From positions 124,001-188,000 of the forward strand of contig NZ_FOYZ01000001.1 of NCBI RefSeq assembly GCF_900112775.1: DNA of 64,000 nt, given 5' to 3'. Source of the DNA: Anaeromicropila populeti (GTDB taxonomy: Bacteria > Bacillota > Clostridia > Lachnospirales > Lachnospiraceae). Under the pieces are notes generated by a model. That model saw only the letters and a program-made list of their open reading frames with translations, did no database searches and had not been told where the DNA came from. The position numbers and the translations under genes were made by a program. Below, in pieces: positions 17,213-25,912 of the stretch. The number at the start of each line of letters is the position of its first letter. Positions within the stretch are counted from its first letter, which is position 1.

Positions 17213-17237
17213 AATTTTCCTCCGCTTTTATATTTTT

Positions 17238-18395
17238 TTATTCATTGGTATACATGTTTTTGCTACTATCTTTTCCACTCATATATCTTTCTAATGTCAG
17301 TGCACAATTTTTTAAATCTGATTTAGGAGTTCTTCCCAAAATCTCCAGTGTGTCACTTGTTCTTCCACATGAACATTTTACATTTTTTTTGATAATCCCA
17401 AGATCCTCTGTCAAGATAAATGTAGGATACGAATAGGCAGCTGGATCTAAAATCGCTACAACTCCTTCTTTTCCTTCCTCAACCTCTTTAGTTGGATCAT
17501 TTAAGTCACGAATCGACAGATGATAAGTTGGAGGAATATGCTTTATATTATTTTCACATTCAAAAATAATCGGATTGCATTCTGCCAATCCATAAAAATC
17601 ACGGATATCACACTTGTCCACTCCTAAATATTCCTTACATTTTTTGTAAAGTTCCTCACGCGGAATTTGTTCTCCTGTATGATGCTTCCAACCTCCCACT
17701 GAAATAATTTTAGTGCCTTTATCTAACTGTAGTCGAATATCCTTTTCTTGCAGATAATTTAAAAAAGTATTTACCATAAATGGTGGGCCTAAAATAAATC
17801 TTTCCAGGCTACCTTCCCATTCTCTTAAACAATTTAGTACCTTATCACAATTTAACTCCATATTTTCTACACAAAACTCCTGCTTATGAAGTGCAAATCC
17901 AAACAGAGTGAATCCCTTAATCATTCCCATATCTTGTACTTCCGCAGGGGAAGGTATTAAATAAACACCACCTCTTTTTACCTCTAATCCTTTATTGCGA
18001 AATAAAAATTCCCGATATGTCATTATTGCCGCGAGCTGCTGTATCGTATAGGTGTCCGAGTCTCTTCTGGCAACACTTGATTTTCCTGATGTACCAGAAC
18101 TTCTCATTTCATTTTCCACTTTGTCTAATGAAACCGACAATAAATACTTACTTTCTTCTTCAGGCTGTTTAAAAGTTCTAATAGGTATTAGTGGGATTTT
18201 ATTTAAATCTTCAAATGTAACAATATCATCTAACGTAATGCCGGAAGCCTCACACAAATTCCGATAATACTCATTTCTAGTATAATGATACTGAAAACTT
18301 TCCTTTATTAATTCTACTTTCGCTTTTTCTTGAACACTTATATCTTCGTAGAAAAGATACGTTCCCGCTATAATTTTACCTACTCTATCGTACAT
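17238..18395 (-). CDS. LuxE/PaaK-like acyl-activating enzyme
   Basis: This 385-residue protein matches the LuxE acyl-protein synthetase family within the ANL superfamily. The AMP/phosphate loop is RSSGTSGKSS near residues 97-106. FYGLAECNP near 270 and a CSCGRTSDTLEILGR hinge near 340 are typical of LuxE and phenylacetate-CoA ligases. LuxE activates a fatty acid as acyl-AMP and moves it to its own C-terminal Cys; Cys364 here is a candidate for that role. In this operon it probably supplies the acyl donor for the Cy domain. The acid is unknown. GGAGG start site; 15 bases after the NRPS gene. Confidence 0.8.
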   Translation of the reverse strand: MYDRVGKIIAGTYLFYEDISVQEKAKVELIKESFQYHYTRNEYYRNLCEASGITLDDIVTFEDLNKIPLIPIRTFKQPEEESKYLLSVSLDKVENEMRSSGTSGKSSVARRDSDTYTIQQLAAIMTYREFLFRNKGLEVKRGGVYLIPSPAEVQDMGMIKGFTLFGFALHKQEFCVENMELNCDKVLNCLREWEGSLERFILGPPFMVNTFLNYLQEKDIRLQLDKGTKIISVGGWKHHTGEQIPREELYKKCKEYLGVDKCDIRDFYGLAECNPIIFECENNIKHIPPTYHLSIRDLNDPTKEVEEGKEGVVAILDPAAYSYPTFILTEDLGIIKKNVKCSCGRTSDTLEILGRTPKSDLKNCALTLERYMSGKDSSKNMYTNE

Positions 18396-18410
18396 GTTCT
18401 TCCTCCATTC

Positions 18411-21400
18411 TTATCCAATTAGTGCTTTCAAATCAACTGCTTCTTTAAACCTAATATGTCTGCTTAATGCTTCAACTGTTTTGTACTCATAAATACTATT
18501 AAAGTTTACTACAAAATAATGATTCATTTTTGCGTAAATCATCATTGCATTTAAAGAATCCCCTCCCATTTCAAAAAAGTCATCACATATACCCAATTCT
18601 GGCATTTTAAGAACTTCTCTCCAAATTTGAAGAATACATTTTTCCGTCTCATTCCGTCCTTCAAGACATTTATGTACTGTTGTTTTTATATTAATTTCAG
18701 GCAGTGCCTTTTTATTTACTTTACCATTTGCTGTCAATGGGATACTTTCTATATTTACAAAATGTGATGGTATCATATAATCCGGAAGATACTGTTCCAA
18801 TAATTTTGTCATTTCATCGGTTTCTATTTTTTCTTCACTTACGATATATGCACATAAATGCTTTTTATTATTGGCGTCTGTTCGATCCACCACAATTGTA
18901 TTAGCAATCCGAGTATCTCGTAAGATATTTTTTTCTATCTCCCCTAACTCAATTCGATGACCTCTTATTTTAACCTGCTGATCCTTTCTTCCTAAAAATT
19001 CAATAGTGCCATTTCTATGCAGCTTTCCATAGTCACCAGTTTTATACAGCCTTCCCAATTCTGTATGCTGCACAAAAGCATTTTTTGTTTTTTCAGAATC
19101 ATTCAAATATTCCAATGCAACACCTTTTCCTCCGATATACAATTCTCCTTGAACGCCTACTGGACATAGCTGCTGTTTGTAATCCAACACATAAAATGTC
19201 TGATTTGCCAAAGGCATCCCATATGGAATACTTCTCCACTCACTTTCAACCTTATGAATTGGATAATAGATAGACCAAATTGCAGCTTCTGTTGCACCTC
19301 CAAGGCTTATCACTTCAGTAGATATAAATTTTTCCTGAATTTTTTCTGGCAAATTTAATGGTATCCAGTCTCCGCTTAACAATACAAGTCTTAGTGTATC
19401 ATTATAATCCAAGTTCACCATGACATTCTTACTATTCATATTCTGAATATAATCTCCTGCCTCATCTTCCTGGCAAGATTTCATATGAGTAATAAGCATA
19501 TCCATAATTACTGGAACAGAATTCCATATTGTAATGTTATATTCCTCTAATATGTTCTTAATACTCGAAACATCCTTTTGATCTGGAACCATTACCAGGG
19601 CTGCCCCCACTGAAAGAGCTCCAAAAATATCATACACCGATAAGTCAAAACACATGGAAGACAATCCAATGATTCGATCTGTTTCATTTACCTGAAACCT
19701 TTCATTTATATCCATAATCGTATTAGCAGCTGCACTATGTGAAATTACTACACCCTTAGGCTTACCCGTGCTTCCTGATGTATAAATAGCATATGCTACA
19801 TCTTCAAGAGTAGACTTATCCTCTAATGGCTCTGTACTATACCCATTGATATTTAAATTTTCATAGCTGTTATAATCCAGGCATACTTGGCTGCCTGCAT
19901 CCTCTAATATGTAGTTTCTCCGCTCTAAAGGTTGACTTGGTTCAATAGGAATATAAGCTGCTCCCGCTTTTAAAACCCCCATAATGTTAACAATGGTTTC
20001 GATTCTTCTTGTAGCAATAATTCCAACATAATTTTTTTGGGCAATTCCTTGTTCACGTAAATAATTGGCAACTTGATTGGATTTCTGGTCGAGGTCTTTG
20101 TATGTCAGCTGCTCATTTTCACATATTACAGCTATATGATCGGGGAAAACTAATGCTTGTTTCTGAAATAAACTATGTAAGGTACCTATTTGTATCTCTT
20201 TTGCTGTACTATTATACATTTGTACCAACTCTTGATCCTCTTTGCTTATCGATAATGTAACGTTTTCTTCCACTACTACTTGGTTCAGCAGTTGAATATA
20301 CTGGTCAAATAACCTATGAATATACTCTTCTTCAAACAACTGTTCCACATAATCCCATACAATTCTTACGCAATCACCTTCTCTGGAAATCTGATTGTCC
20401 AAATACACTTGGGACGTTTGAGTTATATTGAATTTCACTTCACCTAGTCTAGACCACTTCAGCAGATGATCTCCAAACATCATACTGGTTAATACAATTG
20501 GCATAACGGCCCTTTTTTCTAAGCCATGAGCCTTAGAAAATTCTCTTACAAAATCTCCTCCATCATAATAATTATGTTCTTGACATTCTTTCAACGTATT
20601 CTGCACTTGTTTTGCTATATCCCAAAAGTAATCTCCCTGCTGTAAGTCAATATCGATGGGAGCAATGGAAGTGAAATCGCCTACCATGTTCTTCACACTA
20701 TCATGAAATGGGTATCGATTTGCTATTGTCAAATTTATAGCAAGTTTAGGCTGATTGCTCCAAAATGCTAACAGCTTTGCATAAGCTGTACAAAATACAA
20801 CGGTTGGTCTTACATCATGTTCCTTGCACTTTTCTTTTATCTTATTCCAGTAATCCTTTTCCATTACCTTGCTTATCCTGTTAAAATGCGGTTTCTTTAC
20901 ATCACTAAGGTTTTGCTTTACAGGAAGAACTGGTGCTAGTGGAAAGTCATCAACCTTACTCATCCAGTAATCCTTATCGTTTTGATACTGGACTGTATTC
21001 TTTAATTCCTCACAATCATTTCTAAAATTTTGAAAAGTATATTCGCTACTAAAGTCTTCTATTGAGTCATCGTCACAATCACAAAAATATCTCAATTCCT
21101 CTGCCATTAGATTTACGCTGGTTGCATCTGCAATTAATAAATCTAACCCTATAAACAAATAATTTTTCTGTTCTGAAACCTTAAACCCTTTCACTTCAAA
21201 CAATGGCCAGGTTTTCGTATCAAATATATGATGAGACATTCTTTCCCGTTCTCTTAAAATATTCTTTTCCTGTTCCAAGCTACTGAGTAGTGTTAAATCT
21301 TCCACTTCCATTTCATAATATGGTACTTGCTTCAAAATTTGCTGTTTCCCATTTTCCAAAATTACGCTTCTTACTGTTGGATGTTTTTGAACGAAAAGAT

Positions 21401-21572
21401 TGATTGCCCTGTTAAATTTTTCAAGATTCACTTCACTCTCCAGTTCAATGTAATAATGAGCTGATGTTCCTCCCAGTTCAAACTTTTTTTCTCTCCCCAT
21501 CAAGTAAGCAAGCTGTACATTGCTCAGCTCAAAAGCTTGTTCTTCTGTCTCTTTCTTTAAGCTGTCATTCAT
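18411..21572 (-). CDS. NRPS module Cy-A-PCP, predicted cysteine-activating
   Basis: The ATG at 21572 is preferred because AGGAAAGGAG precedes it; an ATG at 21599 directly abuts the oxidase stop. This gives 1053 residues. A heterocyclisation (Cy) domain spans about 10-435: QLAYLMGREKKFELGG opens it and DLLIAD (144-149) is the DxxxxD motif that replaces HHxxxDG. The adenylation domain spans about 455-970, with YTSGSTGKPKG and NGKVNKKALP. Its specificity residues read D-L-Y-N-L-S-L-I-W-K, one step from the known Cys code DLYNMSLIWK. The PCP has Ser about 1006 in EMGGDSLNAM. There is no TE, E or MT domain. Predicted product chemistry: an acyl-thiazoline on the PCP. Confidence 0.92.
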   Translation of the reverse strand: MNDSLKKETEEQAFELSNVQLAYLMGREKKFELGGTSAHYYIELESEVNLEKFNRAINLFVQKHPTVRSVILENGKQQILKQVPYYEMEVEDLTLLSSLEQEKNILRERERMSHHIFDTKTWPLFEVKGFKVSEQKNYLFIGLDLLIADATSVNLMAEELRYFCDCDDDSIEDFSSEYTFQNFRNDCEELKNTVQYQNDKDYWMSKVDDFPLAPVLPVKQNLSDVKKPHFNRISKVMEKDYWNKIKEKCKEHDVRPTVVFCTAYAKLLAFWSNQPKLAINLTIANRYPFHDSVKNMVGDFTSIAPIDIDLQQGDYFWDIAKQVQNTLKECQEHNYYDGGDFVREFSKAHGLEKRAVMPIVLTSMMFGDHLLKWSRLGEVKFNITQTSQVYLDNQISREGDCVRIVWDYVEQLFEEEYIHRLFDQYIQLLNQVVVEENVTLSISKEDQELVQMYNSTAKEIQIGTLHSLFQKQALVFPDHIAVICENEQLTYKDLDQKSNQVANYLREQGIAQKNYVGIIATRRIETIVNIMGVLKAGAAYIPIEPSQPLERRNYILEDAGSQVCLDYNSYENLNINGYSTEPLEDKSTLEDVAYAIYTSGSTGKPKGVVISHSAAANTIMDINERFQVNETDRIIGLSSMCFDLSVYDIFGALSVGAALVMVPDQKDVSSIKNILEEYNITIWNSVPVIMDMLITHMKSCQEDEAGDYIQNMNSKNVMVNLDYNDTLRLVLLSGDWIPLNLPEKIQEKFISTEVISLGGATEAAIWSIYYPIHKVESEWRSIPYGMPLANQTFYVLDYKQQLCPVGVQGELYIGGKGVALEYLNDSEKTKNAFVQHTELGRLYKTGDYGKLHRNGTIEFLGRKDQQVKIRGHRIELGEIEKNILRDTRIANTIVVDRTDANNKKHLCAYIVSEEKIETDEMTKLLEQYLPDYMIPSHFVNIESIPLTANGKVNKKALPEINIKTTVHKCLEGRNETEKCILQIWREVLKMPELGICDDFFEMGGDSLNAMMIYAKMNHYFVVNFNSIYEYKTVEALSRHIRFKEAVDLKALIG

Positions 21573-21599
21573 ATTTTTTTGCACTCCTTTCCTCTTCAT

Positions 21600-22586
21600 T
21601 TATGAGTTCATACATTTGAGTCCAGCTTCTATTGTATGTAAATAAATATGGCTTCTGTGTAAATTAAAATTACTTCTCACTAAATTAAAATCCATTTCTC
21701 CAATAGAACACATTCCTATTCCCACCGTTTCAGCTGCATAATTTAATGCCGAAACAATAATTCCTGTATCCAGACATGCATAAAAATAAGCATTTCCTTT
21801 ATACTTAGGCATACTAACATCTGCATCATAAAACATGTAAATGGAAAATGCAGATGATTCAAATATATCTTTGTTAAAAAATAAATGTGCCTTAGATTCT
21901 ATATATGCCTTTGGATTAACCAAATATAAGCTGTTTTCTGATGGACAATAGTAATAAACTCCTTTTTCTAAATTTTCTACCCTGTCTTCTTTTACATACA
22001 AAAAAATATCAATGGGATATAACCCGCCAGCACTTGCATAATAATTTCTTATTTTGTCCTTTTCTTTAATTTGCCGTAGTATTGTTAATACTTTTGACAG
22101 AGAAAGAAAAGGTATCTTGTTGTTTTCATCAAACTTCCTGACAGAACGCCGTTCTGTTATCGTCTTGTCATACTCAAAGTCACATGACAAATCAACTCTT
22201 TCTGCATCCTCTACTTGTAACTTTCGATTCAACTTTTCCTTTTTAAATGCGCTAATGGCTCCCATATCAAATAACAACTTATCATCATATTCGTTCTTAT
22301 ACATTCGTCCTTGGGTATAAAATAATTCCTGTGGATTCAATAATCTGTTTATAAGAATATTCTTCTTTATTAAATCAAGAATAAACAATTTAAGTTTCTT
22401 AGGATTTACTTGGGGAAATTCATCAATTATTTTTGCAATTGTTATTCCTTCCTGTGTCAAAAAATATAATTTTGGAAACAGGGACGGAACAAAATCTCCA
22501 TACAAAAACATCTCGATTTGTATATTACTTTGTACTGATTTCCAAAATATAGACGGTGACCAGTAATACATATCCTCGCTCAACAT
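21600..22586 (-). CDS. SagB/McbC-type FMN azoline oxidase
   Basis: This 328-residue protein has a C-terminal nitroreductase-like SagB/ThcOx domain from about 140 on: ITERRSVRKFDENN, the family hallmark SAGGLYPIDIFLY, and ETVGIGMCSIGEMD near the end. The N-terminal 130 residues resemble the helical/winged region found in SagB homologues. These flavoenzymes oxidise thiazolines and oxazolines to thiazoles and oxazoles in RiPP and some NRPS pathways. Lying directly before a Cy-A-PCP gene, with its stop abutting the next frame, it most likely oxidises the thiazoline made there. First gene of the operon, AGGAGG start site. Confidence 0.85.
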   Translation of the reverse strand: MLSEDMYYWSPSIFWKSVQSNIQIEMFLYGDFVPSLFPKLYFLTQEGITIAKIIDEFPQVNPKKLKLFILDLIKKNILINRLLNPQELFYTQGRMYKNEYDDKLLFDMGAISAFKKEKLNRKLQVEDAERVDLSCDFEYDKTITERRSVRKFDENNKIPFLSLSKVLTILRQIKEKDKIRNYYASAGGLYPIDIFLYVKEDRVENLEKGVYYYCPSENSLYLVNPKAYIESKAHLFFNKDIFESSAFSIYMFYDADVSMPKYKGNAYFYACLDTGIIVSALNYAAETVGIGMCSIGEMDFNLVRSNFNLHRSHIYLHTIEAGLKCMNS

Positions 22587-22688
22587 CTGACCTCCTGTTT
22601 ATTAAATCGTTATTAATTTTTCATAATTTTACATAATATTATTAAATTTTATTCATATTTATAAAAAATTATTAATAATTACATTTTG

Positions 22689-22717
22689 ATTATATTATTT
22701 GACACGTACATTGTCAA
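22689..22717 (-). promoter_or_regulatory. Consensus promoter of the NRPS operon
   Basis: On the minus strand, TTGACA (22712-22717) and TATAAT (22689-22694) have exactly 17 bases between them. The first part of the spacer repeats TGTCAA in inverse orientation to the -35 box. The leader to the oxidase start is about 95 nt and very A+T rich. Confidence 0.8.
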
Positions 22718-22723
22718 CGTTTT

Positions 22724-22758
22724 TTTAGTAGCTAAAACATTTTTTTATAGTTACTAAA
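22724..22758. promoter_or_regulatory. Inverted repeat just upstream of the NRPS promoter (candidate regulator site)
   Basis: Arms TTTAGTAGCTA (22724-22734) and TAGTTACTAAA (22748-22758) are inverted copies with one mismatch and a 13-bp spacer. The nearer arm ends 6 bases upstream of the -35 box. There is no T run, so an operator is more likely than a terminator. Confidence 0.6.
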
Positions 22759-22790
22759 TATTCTTAATATTTTCTTTACATCAAATTAAT

Positions 22791-22834
22791 AAAAGAAGGT
22801 TCTAAGTATAAACAACTACTTAGAACCTTCTTTT
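22791..22834 (-). terminator. Strong terminator after the MATE gene
   Basis: A perfect 18-bp stem is formed by 22791-22808 and 22817-22834, with an 8-nt loop and TTTTATTAATTT on the minus strand. It separates the MATE gene from the NRPS promoter. Confidence 0.9.
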
Positions 22835-22844
22835 ATTTTATTCT

Positions 22845-24230
22845 TTATTCTGGCAATTTTGTCTGAAGTATTTCTGCTTTATTTTCAAAAAATTGTTTTT
22901 TATAAAATAATCCGAAACAAATTACGGTAACAAGTGTTGAAATAATATCTGTAATCGGCTCTGCCCATAAAACGCCAGCTAACTTATCCTGAGCAAAAAT
23001 TGGAATGATAAAGATTAATGGAATAAGCAAAACTATTTTACGTAGTAAAACCAATGACAAGGATAACTTTGATTTTCCTAAAGCCAGAAGCGTCTGCTGG
23101 CAAGCAATCTGCGCACCAAATACGAAAATGCCAACAAAATAAATGCGGATGCACCAGGCTGCCGTTTCTACCAGATGTGGCTCAGAGTTAAATATTTTCA
23201 CCCACTGTTCTGGAAAAGCAATCAATAATGCAACAATAATGCAGGTATAACTTAAACAGCAAATAAACAGCATTTTAAAAGTTTCTTTAACCCTGGCAAC
23301 ATTTTTAGCTCCATAGTTAAATCCAAGAATAGGCTGTGCTCCTTGAGCGAGACCCAAAAGGGGCAATACAATGATTTGAGTCAAACTGCTCATAATGGTC
23401 ATTGCTCCAACTGCAATATCTCCCCCATGTTTTAATAACTGGCTGTTTAGTGAAATCAAAATCAAGCTTTCTGACCCATGCATAATGAAAGGGGCTAAAC
23501 CTAAACCCATCACAGGAAGAATTATTTTCCTTGATAAAATCATATTTTTTCTTTTTATTCTTAAAATACTTTTCTTTCCCAACAAAAATTTTAATACCCA
23601 TACTGCCGAACAAAATTGTGCAATAATGCTTGCCAGTGCAGCCCCCTTTACACCCATACCAAACCCAAAGATCAATATAGGATCCAATATCAAGTTTATA
23701 CCTGCTCCAATGGAAATAGAAATCATTCCTATTTTTGCAAACCCCTGTGTCGTTATAAATGGATTCATTCCTAAGGATAACTGAACAAATAATGTTCCTA
23801 ATAAATATACAGATAAGTAATCAACTGCATATTGAATGGTTGCATTGCTTGCACCAAAAAGCCATAAAAGTGGTCTTTTCAATACCATAAAAATAATTGT
23901 AAGTACAACTCCCTGAAGAATCAACATAAACAAGCTGTTTCCCACAATTTTCTCTGCTGTTTTCTGATTCTTTTCACCCATCTTTATAGCTACTAACGGT
24001 GCTCCACCATTACCAATCAAAAGACTAAATGCTGAAATCAGCATAATAATCGGCATAGATATTCCTATTCCAGCAATTGCAATATCCCCTCCTGGCAACT
24101 TTCCAATAAATACACGATCCACCACATTATATAATAAGTTTACCAACTGTGCTACAATGGAAGGCAGCGCCAACTTCAACAGCAGCTTTCTAACACTTCC
24201 ACTTCCTAAATCTGTTCTTTGTCTGTTCAC
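22845..24230 (-). CDS. MATE-family multidrug/metabolite efflux protein
   Basis: The protein has about 461 residues from a GTG start at 24230, with GGAGG eight bases upstream; an ATG at 24245 overlaps the site. It has about twelve membrane helices in two MatE halves, with ALPSIVAQLVNLLYNVVDRV at the start and GLAQGAQPILGFNYGA opening the second-half motif. The family exports drugs and metabolites in exchange for Na+ or H+. It lies directly upstream of the NRPS promoter but ends at its own strong terminator. It may export the NRPS product or act independently. Confidence 0.88.
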   Translation of the reverse strand: MNRQRTDLGSGSVRKLLLKLALPSIVAQLVNLLYNVVDRVFIGKLPGGDIAIAGIGISMPIIMLISAFSLLIGNGGAPLVAIKMGEKNQKTAEKIVGNSLFMLILQGVVLTIIFMVLKRPLLWLFGASNATIQYAVDYLSVYLLGTLFVQLSLGMNPFITTQGFAKIGMISISIGAGINLILDPILIFGFGMGVKGAALASIIAQFCSAVWVLKFLLGKKSILRIKRKNMILSRKIILPVMGLGLAPFIMHGSESLILISLNSQLLKHGGDIAVGAMTIMSSLTQIIVLPLLGLAQGAQPILGFNYGAKNVARVKETFKMLFICCLSYTCIIVALLIAFPEQWVKIFNSEPHLVETAAWCIRIYFVGIFVFGAQIACQQTLLALGKSKLSLSLVLLRKIVLLIPLIFIIPIFAQDKLAGVLWAEPITDIISTLVTVICFGLFYKKQFFENKAEILQTKLPE

Positions 24231-24257
24231 TATAACAACCTCCATATTTATTCTTTT

Positions 24258-24270
24258 GTTATAATATAAC
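24258..24270. promoter_or_regulatory. Palindrome in the MATE-gene promoter region
   Basis: GTTATA-T-TATAAC is a perfect 13-base palindrome, 28 bases upstream of the MATE GTG start and overlapping the likely -10 region. It could be a repressor site. Confidence 0.35.
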
Positions 24271-24349
24271 AGAACTATTTAAACTGAATTTAAATAAATA
24301 CAAACACTTTAAATCTATTAAATTTGCTGCATTATTGAACATTTACCTA

Positions 24350-24397
24350 TCATTTATGGAAACTATTTGTGATAGCAGCTTCTTCAATAGAGACTGT
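24350..24397 (-). pseudogene. Remnant of a second GGGtGRT-gene 3' end
   Basis: Read on the minus strand this gives TVSIEEAAITNS and then a stop, matching the C-terminus of the intact GGGtGRT protein (AVSIEEAAKENRF, stop at 26368). Sixteen bases are identical (24374-24389 and 26386-26401). The rest of the gene is absent. It suggests duplication or rearrangement across the 24.4-26.3 kb segment. Confidence 0.45.
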
Positions 24398-24429
24398 GAA
24401 GGTCGGAAATACGGTGCTTTCAAGGAAGT

Positions 24430-24450
24430 TGTGTATTACGGGTGTATTAC
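24430..24450. repeat. TGTGTATTAC-type short repeats, left cluster
   Basis: TGTGTATTAC at 24430-24439 is followed by GGTGTATTAC at 24441-24450. The same 10-mer occurs three times at 26248-26281. The two clusters flank the block of gene remnants. Confidence 0.5.
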
Positions 24451-24471
24451 ACATATAAATTTATGCAAACT

Positions 24472-24718
24472 CTATTCTTCTAAATCCAATGGCAAATACA
24501 TCTGAATGCACTCCAGATCATTTTTTTCTATTGCAAAGTTTATATCTGATTCCAGTTCTTCAAATTCATATCTCCGATACAACTTAAGTCCTTCCTTAGT
24601 AGAATTCAATGTAATAAACTCAAACCCTACAAAATTATCTCTTATGTATTCAATTTGATTCAACCAAATATATGTTTTTCCTATGCTTTTATCTAATGCA
24701 TTTTCTATTTGGAAAAAA
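24472..24718 (-). pseudogene. C-terminal fragment of a GNAT-type acetyltransferase
   Basis: The open frame of about 80 codons reads IGKTYIWLNQIEYIRDN, then FVGFEFITLNSTKEGLKLY and RRYEFEELE. This resembles the last strands of GNAT acetyltransferases, where a GFxxI...LY.R.GFE pattern closes the fold. No acetyl-CoA binding loop (RxxGxG/A) precedes it; an in-frame stop lies just upstream and there is no ribosome site. It appears to be a 5'-truncated remnant. Confidence 0.5.
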
Positions 24719-24746
24719 ATGATCTAAATATTTATTTCCTGAATTA

Positions 24747-24784
24747 AAATTTAATGCCAGTTTCCCATAACTGGCATTAAATTT
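24747..24784. terminator. Strong hairpin, likely terminator of the 60-residue gene
   Basis: A perfect 16-bp stem (24747-24762 and 24769-24784) closes a 6-nt loop, with T runs on the plus-strand side and TTTTAATT on the minus-strand side. It lies about 35 bases beyond the stop at 24819. Confidence 0.7.
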
Positions 24785-24818
24785 TTTTATATTTACTTTG
24801 ACTCCCATATAAATTTCT

Positions 24819-25001
24819 TTAGCTCTCCTCAATCTTATGAACTTCAATAGTGCAACTAGTATCAGAAGGATTGGCATTAACGGTAAAGCTATGATTATTA
24901 AAAAACTGCCGCCGTGCTTTAAATTCTTCCGACATTTTTTTATGCGTTACCACTTTCCCTCTTGAAACAAACGCTTTATTTGTCATACAGGCATAATTCA
25001 T
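24819..25001 (-). CDS. Small protein of unknown function (60 residues)
   Basis: I do not recognise this protein. The ATG at 25001 has AAGGAGGAG just upstream; a GTG at 25007 is less likely. The protein is hydrophilic with two Cys (residues 4 and about 49), a KKMSEEFKARRQFF amphipathic stretch and no membrane segment. A consensus promoter flanked by an inverted repeat and a strong terminator make this a complete small transcription unit. It sits among remnants of mobile elements, so it could be cargo. Confidence 0.6.
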   Translation of the reverse strand: MNYACMTNKAFVSRGKVVTHKKMSEEFKARRQFFNNHSFTVNANPSDTSCTIEVHKIEES

Positions 25002-25050
25002 ATGCACTCCTCCTTCTAATATTTATTATATCCAAATAAAAATAATATTT

Positions 25051-25092
25051 ACCCTATATTTTTAATATACTATGAAAACTATAGGGTGTCAA
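25051..25092 (-). promoter_or_regulatory. Promoter of the 60-residue gene embraced by an inverted repeat
   Basis: On the minus strand, TTGACA (25087-25092) and TATATT (25064-25069) are 17 bases apart. The 8-bp arms ACCCTATA (25051-25058) and TATAGGGT (25080-25087) bracket the -10 element, one arm beginning in the spacer. This geometry suggests a repressor or MerR-like site. Confidence 0.65.
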
Positions 25093-25265
25093 TGGTATTG
25101 CCATTTGCTAATTTACTTTTTTACGACTAACAATGCCTTTCTTTCCTGAATAAACGGAATATTAAATTTTCAGGAACAGCAAATATTTTTTTAATTTTAT
25201 TTGATACATTAATATTTAACCTGAATTATTCATAGTGCTATAAAAAATTAATCTACGCACCAACT

Positions 25266-25901
25266 TTATATTTGAAGCTCAATTATGGTGGAAATTATTA
25301 ATACTGTACCTAAAAAAGGGTAAAAAATTCCTGTGATAATCAAAATCACCATTTTAGCAGCGATTTTCAATAACTTCAAACGGACCGTATCTATCTGAAA
25401 CTTTCTCATAGACTTAGGAAGTACGAGACGACGAAACCAGTTGAAAATGTTATAAACCAATACCGAAATCTGCATTCTGTTAGAATTAATAGCCATGCTG
25501 CGACTAGACATAGTACCCATATCAAACCCGTTTTTGGATTCCTTGATGAAGTTTTCCATCCTACCACGATTACAGTAAAACAGGATGATTTCTGATGGTT
25601 TCATGTCCATGTTTGTTACAATAAAGGTATGCATATATACAAGCTGTCCAGCTGGTTTTTCAACCTTTACGACAATTCTTCTTGTTTGTCCCCAGCTTAA
25701 CGCAGCATAACGAAACTCTCCATAGACAACGGCATAATCTACCTTGTTGTCAGCAGTTATCTCATCAAGTTCTCTTTCAAGAGATTCTGACAGTTTTGCA
25801 AGAGTATCATTTGCTTTTAGACGTATTGCATAGGAAGTACCATTGGTTTCAAGCAGTTCAAATAAATCTGGATCTGCAAATCCATTTGAAGCTCTATCCT
25901 T
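25266..25901 (-). pseudogene. IS1380-family transposase, C-terminal remnant
   Basis: The frame has about 210 codons with no credible start. It contains RLKANDTLAKLSESLERELD, then KVDYAVVYGEFRYAALSW, the catalytic-Glu region RGRMENFIKESKNGFDMG and YNIFNWFRRLVLP with TVRLKLLKIAAKMV. These are the C-terminal landmarks of IS1380-family DDE transposases. The N-terminal half is missing, with an in-frame stop at 25902-25904, so the element is dead. Confidence 0.8.
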
Positions 25902-25912
25902 CTATCCTTTGA

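Noticed and set aside
23395-23784. Plus-strand frame opposite the MATE gene
   Set aside because: The MATE gene has clear family motifs and a ribosome site, while this frame has neither.
25051-25092. Inverted repeat considered as the terminal repeat of an insertion sequence
   Set aside because: The arms are only 8 bp and lie around a promoter with a 17-base spacer, which fits an operator better.
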